Below are positions 34,419 to 43,098 of a stretch of DNA of 64,000 nucleotides, one piece after another (position 1 is the first letter of the stretch; every line of letters begins with the position of its first letter). The stretch is from an uncultured Pseudomonadota bacterium (lineage in GTDB: Bacteria; Pseudomonadota; Alphaproteobacteria; Rs-D84), in contig CACZUD010000004.1 of assembly GCA_902784345.1 (NCBI GenBank), forward strand, positions 1 to 64,000, given 5' to 3'. The notes under the pieces are model-generated. The model was given only the letters and a program-made list of their open reading frames with translations. It was not told the origin of the DNA and did not search any database. The position numbers and the translations under genes were made by a program.

Positions 34419-34868
34419 TTATTCAGCAACAGCTTCTGCGGCAGGTTCAGAAACAGCTTCTTCAGCTGGGGCTTCTGCAGCAGCCTTTGCAGCGGCTTCA
34501 GCAGCAGCTTTTTCTTCTGCTATTTTTGCCAATTTATCAGCTTTGTCTTTCGCTTTCATCTGAGTTTTTTCAGAAGGTTGATTTTTCTTTGTTTGATTTG
34601 GAACTGGTTTCGCAGCAACCAAGCCAGCATTTGCCAAGAATTTATAAACACGATCAGACGCTTTTGCACCCTTTGCCAACCATGCTTTGATTTTTTCAAC
34701 GTCCAAAACAACACGTTTTGCGTCGTCTTTTGCCAACATTGGATTGTATTTACCAACTGTTTCCAAAATTGCCCCTGAATTACGTGCATTACGAGAATCT
34801 GTAACAACTACGTGATAATAAGGACGTTTTTTTGCACCGTAACGTGCCAATCTGATAACTGTTGCCAT
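34419..34868 (-). CDS. rpsP: 30S ribosomal protein S16
   Basis: 149 residues. The first 80 are canonical S16 (MATVIRLARYGAKKRPYYHV; DSRNARNSGAILETVGKYNP). A Lys-rich and then Ala/Glu-rich tail of about 65 residues follows, longer than the E. coli protein of 82 residues; such tails are common in Alphaproteobacteria. It is the first gene of the operon, with its own promoter and a structured leader. The RBS is AAGGAG. Confidence 0.96.
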   Translation of the reverse strand: MATVIRLARYGAKKRPYYHVVVTDSRNARNSGAILETVGKYNPMLAKDDAKRVVLDVEKIKAWLAKGAKASDRVYKFLANAGLVAAKPVPNQTKKNQPSEKTQMKAKDKADKLAKIAEEKAAAEAAAKAAAEAPAEEAVSEPAAEAVAE

Positions 34869-34904
34869 TTTTTTGCTCCTTGTTTAAGTTTTTTTCAGAT
34901 ATCT

Positions 34905-34990
34905 TGTTTCCCAAAAACCACACAAAAAAACATTCATCAAGAGCGAAAACTCGCCGGTTGATGTTCCTTGTGCATACCGCACACAGGGTT
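34905..34990 (-). promoter_or_regulatory. structured leader of the rpsP operon, possible attenuator
   Basis: On the minus strand, CCTGTGTGC-GGTAT-GCACAAGG forms one hairpin. It is followed by CATCAA ... GAG-TTTTCG-CTC-TTGATG (34963-34935) and then ATGTTTTTTT. The second hairpin plus T run has the form of an intrinsic terminator inside the leader, about 60-100 nt before the rpsP start. Ribosomal operons are often autoregulated this way. No known class was recognised. Confidence 0.4.
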
Positions 34991-35024
34991 ATTAATAATG
35001 GCAATCTTTGGGATTTGCAGGTCT

Positions 35025-35053
35025 ATTATGTATCAAATTTTATCAAAAGTCAA
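35025..35053 (-). promoter_or_regulatory. promoter of the rpsP operon
   Basis: TTGACT, 17 bp, CATAAT on the minus strand, about 160 nt before the rpsP ATG. Confidence 0.55.
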
Positions 35054-35067
35054 ATATTTGTTGGCTT

Positions 35068-35676
35068 TTATCTTTGTTTTTGACGGCATTGTTTATGGCA
35101 CCAAGAATCCTGTTTACGCAGACCAAATCCACCTGTATTATACCGCGGCGAAGAACTTTTAGAATCACAAAAACCTTCTACTTCAAAATCAACATCAATA
35201 TTGATATCTATTTTCAGTTTATAATGTTTGCTGTATAATGGTTTCGCACCACGCAGATTATTGCATATTTTATGTGCAGGTTGCAGATTTGATAAATCAT
35301 AACTGCCGCCTTTTGATTTTGGTATCTGATGATCCCACGTAAATCCCAGCTGTCCAGACTGATCTGTTTCTGTGTCTATTTTAATTGGTTGCCCGCACAA
35401 TTTGCAAACTGGATAAACGTTATAATCGCCCATTATCGCAAAAATTTGTTTCATATGTTTGCGACTCAAACAATCGTTTACATGATCTGTTCTTGCCAAA
35501 TCATTTAACAACTTTTTAACAGTTTTGCGTATATCTATATGAACGAAAGACGCACAGTCTTTTCCACACTGTGCGTCTATCAGAATTTTCAGCAAATCTT
35601 TTAAATGTGCTTTGTCCATCGAATTAACCAAACGGCTTGTTGTTTTCAGGGTTTCTTTGACTTCATTATTGGTCAT
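35068..35676 (-). CDS. HNH endonuclease-domain protein
   Basis: A 202-residue protein. Residues 91-140 carry an HNH motif with its zinc knuckle: CKLCG (Cys91, Cys94), FTWDHQIPKSKGG (Asp115-His116), LSNLQPAHKICN (Asn130, His135, Cys138). The first 85 residues are helical and unlike known families. The tail is basic and Cys-containing. HNH proteins of this size may be homing-type, phage-derived or restriction nucleases; nothing in the context decides. ATG 35676 is chosen because AAAAAGGTACG precedes it. It ends just inside the promoter region of rpsP. Confidence 0.78.
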   Translation of the reverse strand: MTNNEVKETLKTTSRLVNSMDKAHLKDLLKILIDAQCGKDCASFVHIDIRKTVKKLLNDLARTDHVNDCLSRKHMKQIFAIMGDYNVYPVCKLCGQPIKIDTETDQSGQLGFTWDHQIPKSKGGSYDLSNLQPAHKICNNLRGAKPLYSKHYKLKIDINIDVDFEVEGFCDSKSSSPRYNTGGFGLRKQDSWCHKQCRQKQR

Positions 35677-35790
35677 AATCGTACCTTTTTGCATCAAAAA
35701 TATTCAACACCGTTATTCTGACAAAAAACACTTATAGATGTCAATAATGTTTTTGCAAAAATTCAACATAACATTTGTCAATTGAACTTT

Positions 35791-35880
35791 TGGTGCGGGC
35801 AAAGGGAATCCGAATGTATAAACACACAACGAGTTGCGTTATTAGCAACGAATTGATGTGTGCCTAATAAGGATACCCGC
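35791..35880 (-). other. tRNA-like 90-nt element (acceptor stem and CCA, no normal arms)
   Basis: On the minus strand the element begins GCGGGTATCC and ends TTTGCCCGCACCA. The ends pair as a 7-bp acceptor stem (GCGGGTA/TGCCCGC) with a discriminator A and CCA. The 3' 21 nt are identical to the 3' end of the adjacent tRNA-Gly(CCC). The interior folds as nested hairpins CACACA/TGTGTG and GTTGC/GCAAC around a 7-nt loop (TAATAAC). It has no T stem, no usual D arm and no U33. Either a degenerate tRNA-derived repeat or a tRNA-like RNA. Confidence 0.5.
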
Positions 35881-35904
35881 TTCACACAAATCACACTTCA
35901 AACT

Positions 35905-35978
35905 TGGTGCGGGCAAAGGGAATCGAACCCTCGTCTAAAGCTTGGGAAGCTTTCGTTCTGCCATTATACCATGCCCGC
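35905..35978 (-). tRNA. tRNA-Gly(CCC)
   Basis: Acceptor stem GCGGGCA/TGCCCGC, anticodon stem AAAGC/GCTTT with loop TTCCCAA (anticodon CCC, codon GGG), T arm GAGGG-TTCGATT-CCCTT, discriminator A and an encoded CCA. Confidence 0.93.
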
Positions 35979-36040
35979 GTTCGCTGTATCATACTATCAT
36001 TTTGTTTTTATGTCCAGCACTTAAAGCAAACACTCTCTAC

Positions 36041-36244
36041 TTACCTTTGATATCTGTTTTGTATTTCTTCAAATTTACTTTGCACGCTACGTAAAACCTT
36101 ACGAGAGACATTGTTTTTTTGTTTATTAAGTTGTTTAATCAGTTTATTAACAAACAAACAATCCTTTGGGGCCAATTTGCCACTACGAACAAGAAACGTC
36201 ATCTGCATACTTAATTCTGTTGCATCCATTTTGTATTCATTCAT
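36041..36244 (-). CDS. small hypothetical protein, 67 aa
   Basis: 67 residues, basic and helical (NKLIKQLNKQKNNVSRKVLRS). No Cys pattern apart from one CLF, and no signal peptide. ATG 36244 is preferred to the upstream in-frame GTG 36253 because AAAGGTGG is at the right distance only from the ATG. It follows the DUF2817 gene by 21 bp and may be in its transcript. Function unknown. Confidence 0.55.
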   Translation of the reverse strand: MNEYKMDATELSMQMTFLVRSGKLAPKDCLFVNKLIKQLNKQKNNVSRKVLRSVQSKFEEIQNRYQR

Positions 36245-36265
36245 ATCCGCCACCTTTGGTTAGGT

Positions 36266-37381
36266 TTATCTTGAAGCTTTGTTCATATAATTTATGATAT
36301 CGTTGAATAATACTTCAGCATGACGCAAAGCCGCATCTTTCCATCTTTTATCAGAAGGATACCAGCTTTCTGTCAAATTTGCCCATGTTTCATGATTGAT
36401 TTCGCCATAATGCAGCAAATCATATCGTGCATCACCCATATCCATACGTTTATACACTGGCGACATTATTGGAAATTCTCCGGTACCGACTTCAAAATCC
36501 GCAGTATAAATCGGAATATTTTTGAATTTATAACGATTTTCCAAACAGTCTACCAAATCACCCAAAAGAGTAGGGGCGTTCACCGCATCATTATCTGGAA
36601 CAATCGGGACATTTGGTGTCAAAGTGTTTTTGAAAAATAATGTGTTTTTGTGTGTTTCTGGATGAGATACCAACACAGTACTTGTTACTTCTGCACGTTT
36701 GCGATAGAAACGTCCAAGTCCAGTATGCAAACCAACCGAAATCAAAGACTTTGCATTATTTCCCATTATATCATCATATATGCGCATAGTCGTCTTGTTT
36801 TCAGGCAAAGTTTCGCATCCGCCATAAAACAAACCATATGGTTCATAGTATTGACCATTACTTATCGCAGCCCAAACACCATCTTTCAGGTGCTTTTGTC
36901 TGAAGTTTTTTATTGCTTCTTTTTTAATGATTTTGTCTGGTTTTGATAACAACACAGGATGAGCAATGGCATATTTTGGATTACCAGGTAAATTTTCTGG
37001 TTTTGAAAAATCTATTCCAAAGTTTCTGTTTAAATCTATCAGACCACCATTTTTTTTATCAAAAACCTCTCGCGTACGGTTTTGCATTCCCCAGCCATTA
37101 ATCACATGAATCAAAACAATAGAAAATTTATCTAACGCTTTTTCTGATATTTTTGGCAACATGTTTGATAGAAACATATTTTGTGCCGCACTGCCAAAAT
37201 ATCCTTCTATTCCATGCACCCCTGAATTTATAACGATTTTATCATCACCACTGCCAATCATTACACATGATACTTCGTACTGCATACTCGGCGCTTTATA
37301 AAAAGATAATACACCAGCCCCGTTTGCATTACGAACAAATTTCTGGGTTGCTTCAAACCAATTTTCAGAATAAAAATTCAT
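36266..37381 (-). CDS. DUF2817 / M14-like zinc carboxypeptidase family protein
   Basis: A 371-residue protein of the DUF2817 family, related to M14 metallocarboxypeptidases. It keeps the metal motif SGVHGIEGYFGS (His-x-x-Glu), the substrate-binding IDLNRNF, a third His in SVGLHTGLG, and TADFEVGTGEF near the C-terminus with the candidate catalytic Glu. There is no signal peptide, so a cytoplasmic peptidase or amidase is inferred. Substrate unknown. It lies 17 bp after the LysM gene on the same strand. Confidence 0.82.
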   Translation of the reverse strand: MNFYSENWFEATQKFVRNANGAGVLSFYKAPSMQYEVSCVMIGSGDDKIVINSGVHGIEGYFGSAAQNMFLSNMLPKISEKALDKFSIVLIHVINGWGMQNRTREVFDKKNGGLIDLNRNFGIDFSKPENLPGNPKYAIAHPVLLSKPDKIIKKEAIKNFRQKHLKDGVWAAISNGQYYEPYGLFYGGCETLPENKTTMRIYDDIMGNNAKSLISVGLHTGLGRFYRKRAEVTSTVLVSHPETHKNTLFFKNTLTPNVPIVPDNDAVNAPTLLGDLVDCLENRYKFKNIPIYTADFEVGTGEFPIMSPVYKRMDMGDARYDLLHYGEINHETWANLTESWYPSDKRWKDAALRHAEVLFNDIINYMNKASR

Positions 37382-37398
37382 TTATATTCTCTTGTTTT

Positions 37399-38520
37399 TT
37401 ATTTTACAGGTATTTGCAAATTTTGTTCTGGAAAAATCAAATCTGGGTTTTTGATGTTGTTACGTTCTGCAATCATTGTGAACAATATACCACGACGCAA
37501 GAAATTGCGTGCTATAATCCACAAACAATCACCACGACGAACAGTGTAAAAAGTATCGTCATCGCCTGTCATTTCAGGCATAACGAAAGAGTGCTCTACA
37601 TTTGCAATCGTTGTTCCTTCGCCGTCATGCAAACGAATATTCAATTTGTATTCTTTGCCACTTTCCAGTTTACCAACATCTGCACCAAGTCCAAAATTCT
37701 TATAATCTGACACACGTGCAAAACCAATATATTCATCGTTCAAAGTCAAAGAAACACGCAATCTTGGCAAAGCTTTGCCAGTTACAACCATACGACCATT
37801 GTCCATATAGTCTATCTTTGAAACGATCAAATCGCCATCCATTAAAACAGGTGCCTGCATTACTTTACTGCCGTTTTTGGTCATCAATAAAGACACAGAA
37901 TTTCTGTATCCTTGTTCAGAGATATAAACAAAAACAGAATCTGCAGATTTAATATTTTTATCACTGTCTATTAACGAAATAACATAATTACCAGGCTTTA
38001 ACGCATCGTTTGGTGCATAAACAAATTCACCATCTTTGTTGGTGTGTTCTGTGGCAACAATTTTCTTATTAATTACAACAGAAATGTTAGATTCGCGAAC
38101 ATTACGACCTGCAACTATGATATTGCCTGTCTTTTCGATACGAACCAAATCGAATGATGGGGTAGTTTGTTTTTCGGTATTTTTTACTGACCTGATAATA
38201 GGTTCTGGTACAGACGGCGCAATTACTTTGACTGGCGCATTTATTTTGAACAACATTACAAACACAGCAATTAAAACAACCAACAAAGCGCAAACAATTG
38301 GGAACCAATACGCACGTAAAACCGCCTTGTTTCTGGATTTTTTTTCTGGTGTCTCGGTCGCAATTTTTTCTTCTGGCTTTTTAAAGACATTAAATCTTTG
38401 CAAGAACTTGCGTGTAAAAGTGCGACGATTTTCCAACCAATCCTGTTGACGGTTAACTGCATCATCTATTAAATCATCTGTGCTGCGTTTTGTTTTTCCA
38501 ATATTAGTCGTTGCCATCAT
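37399..38520 (-). CDS. membrane-anchored LysM protein
   Basis: A 373-residue protein. A charged N-terminal cytoplasmic part (about 70 residues) precedes one membrane helix (WFPIVCALLVVLIAVFVMLFK, 72-92). The periplasmic part has Ig-like strands (IVAGRNVRESNISVVINKKI; VVTGKALPRLRVSLTLND). A C-terminal LysM domain (VRRGDCLWIIARNF ... NPDLIFPEQNLQIP) spans about 322-371. LysM binds peptidoglycan glycan strands, so the protein ties the inner membrane to the wall. It has a consensus promoter and RBS AGGAG and is divergent from pfk. Confidence 0.85.
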   Translation of the reverse strand: MMATTNIGKTKRSTDDLIDDAVNRQQDWLENRRTFTRKFLQRFNVFKKPEEKIATETPEKKSRNKAVLRAYWFPIVCALLVVLIAVFVMLFKINAPVKVIAPSVPEPIIRSVKNTEKQTTPSFDLVRIEKTGNIIVAGRNVRESNISVVINKKIVATEHTNKDGEFVYAPNDALKPGNYVISLIDSDKNIKSADSVFVYISEQGYRNSVSLLMTKNGSKVMQAPVLMDGDLIVSKIDYMDNGRMVVTGKALPRLRVSLTLNDEYIGFARVSDYKNFGLGADVGKLESGKEYKLNIRLHDGEGTTIANVEHSFVMPEMTGDDDTFYTVRRGDCLWIIARNFLRRGILFTMIAERNNIKNPDLIFPEQNLQIPVK

Positions 38521-38549
38521 TATACTCCTAGGCTTATTTCCTTTGACAA

Positions 38550-38578
38550 AATTATTGCAAAAATGGTTTGTTTGTCAA
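38550..38578 (-). promoter_or_regulatory. promoter of the LysM-DUF2817 unit
   Basis: TTGACA, 17 bp, ATAATT on the minus strand. It overlaps the -35 region of the divergent pfk promoter. Confidence 0.55.
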
Positions 38579-38595
38579 GGGTTTTATGGTATAAT
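38568..38595 (+). promoter_or_regulatory. promoter of pfk
   Basis: TTGTTT, 16 bp, TATAAT. It overlaps the divergent LysM promoter by about 11 bp, so the two probably compete. Confidence 0.5.
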
Positions 38596-38623
38596 GCCAA
38601 GAACAAGATGACAGGAGATAAAA

Positions 38624-39712
38624 TTGGCACACAAAAAGATTGGCATCATGACAACTGGTGGTGATTGTTCCGGATTGAACACTGTTATTCAACGAATTGT
38701 TGATGGTTGTGTTCGTCGAAAATGGGATGTGGTTGGCATCAAAGACGGCACAGATGGATTATGTTGCACACCTGCAAAAACAGTTGATTTAACAGACGAA
38801 AGTTTTCCATTTGCTTCTGCACACTTGGCTGGCAGTATTTTATCAAATGGACATGCAGGCGCAGAAAATTTTATATCGGCGGCACGTGTTGGAAAATTAA
38901 GTGCTTTTAATAAAAAACTAAAAAAAGCATTACAAAATTTAAAATTGGACGCATTGATTTTAATTGGTGGCAATGGCAGTTTGTCTTTGGCACACATGTA
39001 TCGTGAAATATATTCTGATTTGCAATTAATCGCGATTCCAAAAACCATTGACATGGACGTCCCATCAACAGATAAAACAATCGGTTTTGATACTGCAGTG
39101 CAACAACTGGTTTCTTATTGTGACCAATTATTGTTAACTGCACGCAGTCATCATCGCTGGTTTGTAGTTCAAACCATGGGACGTGATTGTGGGGAATTGG
39201 CACTTAATGCCGGTGTTGCAATTGGTGCAGACGCAATCTTGATTCCAGAAATTAAATTTGATGTTAATAACCTGGTTAAACATATAAAACAATCAAAGCG
39301 CGATTATGGAATTATTATGGTATCCGAAGGAATCTCTATTCGTGGACATTCTGGCAAACCTGCAGACATGATTTCGCGCGCACTGAACAATGCAAACATA
39401 CCAAACAGAACGGCTTTCCCAGAACACATACAAAGGGCAGGCGACACCGTTGCCAGCGACAGAATTTTGGCAGCTGGCTTTGCGGATACCGCTTTGAAAG
39501 CAATCGAAAACAATGAAACTTATGTTATGACAGTGGTACAAAACGACGAATATAAAACAATATCTTTAACCGATTTCTTTAACGCAGGGAAACAACAAAA
39601 AGATCCACATATCAAGGGCGTAATGACATCAAATAGATATGTTGAACCAGATAATATTTTATTACAAATTGCAACCGATATGGGAATTTATATCGGCGAA
39701 AAACACAAATAA
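38624..39712 (+). CDS. 6-phosphofructokinase family protein
   Basis: A 362-residue phosphofructokinase-fold enzyme: fructose 6-phosphate to the 1,6-bisphosphate. It keeps GGDCSGLNT (12-20), GGNGS (115-119), PKTIDMD (139-145), IGFDTAV and MGRDCGELAL. Relative to the E. coli numbering, position 104 is Gly, as in ATP enzymes, and position 124 is Lys, as in plant, trypanosome and PPi-type enzymes. Position 103, usually the Mg-binding Asp, is Asn. ATP is the likelier donor, but this is not settled. The start is TTG (38624) behind AGGAG. A terminator follows. Confidence 0.85.
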   Translation: MAHKKIGIMTTGGDCSGLNTVIQRIVDGCVRRKWDVVGIKDGTDGLCCTPAKTVDLTDESFPFASAHLAGSILSNGHAGAENFISAARVGKLSAFNKKLKKALQNLKLDALILIGGNGSLSLAHMYREIYSDLQLIAIPKTIDMDVPSTDKTIGFDTAVQQLVSYCDQLLLTARSHHRWFVVQTMGRDCGELALNAGVAIGADAILIPEIKFDVNNLVKHIKQSKRDYGIIMVSEGISIRGHSGKPADMISRALNNANIPNRTAFPEHIQRAGDTVASDRILAAGFADTALKAIENNETYVMTVVQNDEYKTISLTDFFNAGKQQKDPHIKGVMTSNRYVEPDNILLQIATDMGIYIGEKHK

Positions 39713-39738
39713 AAAAACTGGGCTTTTGCCCAGTTTTT
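39713..39738. terminator. bidirectional terminator between pfk and dnaK
   Basis: AAACTGGGC-TTTT-GCCCAGTTT with A and T runs on both sides. Confidence 0.85.
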
Positions 39739-39756
39739 CTTAAGGAGGAAGGAAAA

Positions 39757-41646
39757 TTATTTCTCAGAAAAATCTGCATCTGTGGTTTTGTTATCACCAG
39801 ATTCAGATTTGTTTTCTTCTGATTTTTGTGCTTCTTGTGCGGCTTTATATACCGCTTCGCCTAATTTCATGGCTTTTTCAGTCAAAGCTTCTGTCTTTGC
39901 CTTTAAAGATTCAACAGTTGCTTCAGCCTTTGCCAATTCATCAGACAATTCTTTCTTTGCATTTTCGATTGCTTCGCGTTCTTCTGCGCTGATTTTATCA
40001 CCATGTTCTTTCAGTGATTTTTCAATGCTGAACACTGCGGTTTCTGCTGTATTTTTTGCTTCTGCCAATTCTTTTTTCTTTTTATCGGCTTCGGCATTAG
40101 CAGCCGCTTCATCGACCATGCGTTTGATTTCGTCTTCTGACAAACCACCATCAGATTTAATAGAAATCGCTTGTTCTTTGCCTGTTCCTTTATCCTTTGC
40201 AGATACATGAACAATACCGTTCGCGTCTATATCAAAAGATACTTCGATTTGTGGCATACCACGTGGGGCAGGTGCAATACCTTCCAAATTAAATTGACCC
40301 AACAATTTATTATCCGCAGCCATATCACGTTCGCCTTGGAATACGCGAATTGTTACGGCAGATTGATTATCTTCTGCGGTAGAGAAAATCTGTGATTTCT
40401 TTGTTGGAATTGTTGTGTTACGGTCAATCAAACGTGTGAACACGCCACCCAAAGTTTCAATACCCAATGACAAAGGTGTGACATCCAACAACAAAACATC
40501 TTTGACTTCGCCTTTCAAAACACCACCTTGGATAGCAGCACCCAATGCGACCACTTCATCAGGGTTAACGCCTTTGTGTGGTTCTTTGCCAAAGAATTCT
40601 TTCACAGTTTCAACAACTTTTGGCATACGTGTTTGACCACCAACCAAAATAACTTCATTGATTTGAGATGTTGTAAGTCCCGCATCTTTCAAAGCTTTCT
40701 TGCAAGGTTCGATTGTTTTTTCAATCAAATCTTCAACCAAAGATTCCAATTTTGCACGTGTAAGTGTGATATTGAAATGTTTTGGACCAGTCGCATCAGC
40801 CGTCAAATAAGGCAAATTGATATCCGTAGATGTCTTTGATGACAATTCGATTTTTGCTTTTTCTGCGGCTTCTTTCAAACGTTGCAACGCCAATTTATCA
40901 TTGGACAAATCAATACCTGTTTGTGCTTTAAATTCTTCAATCAAATATTTCAGAACGCGTGCATCGAAATCAGAACCACCCAATTCTGTATCGCCGTTTG
41001 TAGATTTAACTTCAAACACGCCATCTACGATTTCCAAAATGGACACATCGAAAGTACCACCACCAAGGTCATATACAGCAATCGTGCCATCTTTGTCTTT
41101 GTCCAAACCATACGCCAAAGCAGCCGCTGTTGGTTCATTAACAATACGCAAAACGTTTAATCCCGCGATACGACCAGCATCTTTTGTTGCCTGACGTTGA
41201 GAATCATTAAAATATGCAGGTACAGTAATAACTGCATCTGTAATTTTTTCACCCAAATAGGCTTCTGCATCTTTTTTCAATTTAGACAAAATCATCGCGG
41301 AAATCTGAGAAGGCGCATATTTTTTACCTTCGATTTCAACCCACGCATCACCGTTTTCGCCGGCTACGATTTTATAAGGAACACGTTTTTGAATTTCTTT
41401 AACCGCATGGCTGTCAAAACGCAATCCCATCAAACGTTTAATTTCATAGATTGTATTTTCAGGATTTGTAACCGCCTGATTCTTTGCGGTAATACCGACC
41501 AAATGTTCACCATTTGCAGTTATTGCAACAACAGAAGGTGTTGTACGTTGACCCTCTGAATTTTCGATAATTTTTGGATCATTTCCGTCCATGAAAGCCA
41601 TAGCGGAATTAGTTGTACCCAAATCAATACCTAATACTTTTGCCAT
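39757..41646 (-). CDS. dnaK: chaperone DnaK (Hsp70)
   Basis: A 629-residue Hsp70. The ATPase part starts [12 protein letters not shown] and contains [14 protein letters not shown] and [15 protein letters not shown]. The substrate-binding part has [14 protein letters not shown] and the beta-sandwich to about residue 500. The Lys/Glu/Ala-rich helical lid ends in a short acidic tail. Length is normal. dnaJ and grpE are not next to it. The promoter is of ordinary sigma70 type and the RBS is AAGGAG. Confidence 0.97.
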   Translation of the reverse strand: MAKVLGIDLGTTNSAMAFMDGNDPKIIENSEGQRTTPSVVAITANGEHLVGITAKNQAVTNPENTIYEIKRLMGLRFDSHAVKEIQKRVPYKIVAGENGDAWVEIEGKKYAPSQISAMILSKLKKDAEAYLGEKITDAVITVPAYFNDSQRQATKDAGRIAGLNVLRIVNEPTAAALAYGLDKDKDGTIAVYDLGGGTFDVSILEIVDGVFEVKSTNGDTELGGSDFDARVLKYLIEEFKAQTGIDLSNDKLALQRLKEAAEKAKIELSSKTSTDINLPYLTADATGPKHFNITLTRAKLESLVEDLIEKTIEPCKKALKDAGLTTSQINEVILVGGQTRMPKVVETVKEFFGKEPHKGVNPDEVVALGAAIQGGVLKGEVKDVLLLDVTPLSLGIETLGGVFTRLIDRNTTIPTKKSQIFSTAEDNQSAVTIRVFQGERDMAADNKLLGQFNLEGIAPAPRGMPQIEVSFDIDANGIVHVSAKDKGTGKEQAISIKSDGGLSEDEIKRMVDEAAANAEADKKKKELAEAKNTAETAVFSIEKSLKEHGDKISAEEREAIENAKKELSDELAKAEATVESLKAKTEALTEKAMKLGEAVYKAAQEAQKSEENKSESGDNKTTDADFSEK

Positions 41647-41682
41647 AGTTTTTACTCCTTAAAGTTTTTTCTGCTTACGCCA

Positions 41683-41710
41683 AATATAGTTATAAAAAGC
41701 ATGGTTTCAA
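41683..41710 (-). promoter_or_regulatory. dnaK promoter
   Basis: TTGAAA, 16 bp, TATATT, ordinary sigma70 type. No CIRCE inverted repeat is seen; an overlapping heat-shock sigma element cannot be excluded. Confidence 0.5.
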
Positions 41711-41747
41711 GGGGGCAAAAACAAAAATATTACACGAAAATATTCAC

Positions 41748-41775
41748 AAAAAAACCGCCCGTTTGGGCGGTTAAA
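41748..41775 (-). terminator. terminator of rplY
   Basis: AACCGCCC-AAAC-GGGCGGTT followed by a T run on the minus strand. Confidence 0.82.
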
Positions 41776-41797
41776 TTTTTTAATATCAAATTCGATA

Positions 41798-42430
41798 TTA
41801 TTTCTTTGCAGGTGCAGCCTTTGCAGCAGGTGCAGCGGCAGCAGCCTGTTGTTTTGCATCTGCTTCTTCTGGCATTTTACCACCGATTGTGGCGAAAGCC
41901 AAATCTGCCATATGCAAACCCAATTCGATACCTTTTGGCAATATCAAATCAGAACCATGAATTGTGTCGCCAATTGTAACATTTGTTAAATCGATAGTGA
42001 TTTTTTCAGGCATATCGTTTACCAAACCTTTAAGCGCAACTTTACGAACAGCAAAGTTCAAAACGCCACCCAATTTGATACCTTTGGAAATATCTGCATT
42101 GATAACTTCCACAGGAACAACAACATGAACAGGTTCTTTGACATTAATACGTTTGAAATCAACGTGAACAACTTTGTCGGACACTGGATGATATTGAATA
42201 TCCATCAACATAGCATCTTCTTTGCCAGCGGCAGTTGTGATTTCGAATAATTTTGTTCGCAATGATGGTTGTACCAACAACATATTAAATTCGCGTCCGT
42301 TCAATTCAATGGACACAGGTTCTTTCTTTTCGCCATAGATAACAGCAGGGATGTTTTGGTTCTTGCGAACTGCACGTGCGGCCCCCTTGCCAGCAACTTT
42401 GCGAATTTCAGCATTTAATTTAATAGCCAT
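41798..42430 (-). CDS. rplY: 50S ribosomal protein L25, general stress (CTC) form
   Basis: A 210-residue long-form L25/TL5 that binds 5S rRNA. The N-terminal L25 domain (LNAEIRKVAGKGAARAVRKNQNIPAVIYG) is followed by the CTC C-terminal beta domain (HVVVPVEVINADISKG; ISIDLTNVTIGDTIHGSDL-like). An Ala/Lys-rich tail ends the protein. The long form is usual in Alphaproteobacteria. A leader hairpin lies 37-58 nt upstream of the start. In many relatives pth follows rplY; here it does not. Confidence 0.93.
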   Translation of the reverse strand: MAIKLNAEIRKVAGKGAARAVRKNQNIPAVIYGEKKEPVSIELNGREFNMLLVQPSLRTKLFEITTAAGKEDAMLMDIQYHPVSDKVVHVDFKRINVKEPVHVVVPVEVINADISKGIKLGGVLNFAVRKVALKGLVNDMPEKITIDLTNVTIGDTIHGSDLILPKGIELGLHMADLAFATIGGKMPEEADAKQQAAAAAPAAKAAPAKK

Positions 42431-42466
42431 TTTTAATTCCTTTTTAATGGTTGTGTTTAAGTTTCA

Positions 42467-42488
42467 CATGACCTCCAAGGGTGTCATG
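42467..42488 (-). promoter_or_regulatory. hairpin in the rplY leader
   Basis: CATGACACCCTTGG followed by AGGTCATG gives a 6-bp CATGAC/GTCATG stem, with CC/GG possible inside. There is no T run, so not a terminator. It may be a binding site for L25 or another regulator. Confidence 0.3.
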
Positions 42489-42536
42489 CGGGCTATATTA
42501 TTTACTAAAACACACGAAAAATCAAGTTTTTTCTTA

Positions 42537-43088
42537 TTATTTTTTCTGTAATATCACAAATCTTGCGCGTCCATAGGTTTTATCACGCAAAATTTCCCAA
42601 TTTTCAGAAAAATCTGGCATTTTTTGTATGTTTTCGAATTCCCAGATTAAAACCGAACCGCTTTTTGCAATTTTGCTTAATTTCTTGATGAATAAAACAC
42701 CAAAATTAAAGTCCGGATAGGGTGGGTCAACAAAAAACAGGTCTGTTATTCCGCCAAACCGCGATATTGCAGATACTGCATCACACATTTCAATTGTGGC
42801 GTTTTCGTTTATTGAAATAACATTTTTCTTTACTGTGTCTATTGAAGATTTTGCATTGTCGGTAAAAACAACCATTGGTTTATCAAACCGCGACAAACAT
42901 TCCAAACCAAACGCACCAGACCCAGCAAATACATCCCACACAGAAATCGGTTTTGTTGTATCAATAATACTGTTTAACATATTAAACAACGCACCACGTG
43001 CCATATTTTGTGTCGGACGCGCATCATCTGGCAGATTTAATTTCTTGCCACGATATTTACCGGAAATGATTTGCAAATTTGATTTCAT
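42537..43088 (-). CDS. rsmD: 16S rRNA (guanine-966-N2)-methyltransferase RsmD
   Basis: 183 residues. The SAM-binding loop is DVFAGSGAFGLECLSR (52-67) and the catalytic motif DPPYP is at 121-125. The N-terminus GKYRGKKLNLPDDARPTQNMARGALFNML is characteristic of the family. The gene is divergent from tadA with only 17 bp between the two start codons. Its promoter overlaps that of tadA and ends 7 nt before its ATG, so the mRNA is probably leaderless. Confidence 0.94.
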   Translation of the reverse strand: MKSNLQIISGKYRGKKLNLPDDARPTQNMARGALFNMLNSIIDTTKPISVWDVFAGSGAFGLECLSRFDKPMVVFTDNAKSSIDTVKKNVISINENATIEMCDAVSAISRFGGITDLFFVDPPYPDFNFGVLFIKKLSKIAKSGSVLIWEFENIQKMPDFSENWEILRDKTYGRARFVILQKK

Positions 43089-43098
43089 GTTGTAAACT
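43071..43098 (+). promoter_or_regulatory. tadA promoter, leaderless geometry, overlapping the rsmD promoter
   Basis: TTGCAA, 16 bp, TAAACT, then 7 nt (TTACCGT) to ATG 43106. The -35 lies inside the rsmD coding sequence. Confidence 0.55.

Noticed and set aside
34487..34807. Open frames opposite rpsP
   Set aside because: They are shadows of the Ala/Glu/Lys-rich S16 tail on the other strand.
35791..35880. Considered as a second functional tRNA or tmRNA acceptor piece
   Set aside because: No T stem, no D arm, no U33 and no tmRNA sequence motifs, so it is kept only as a tRNA-like element.
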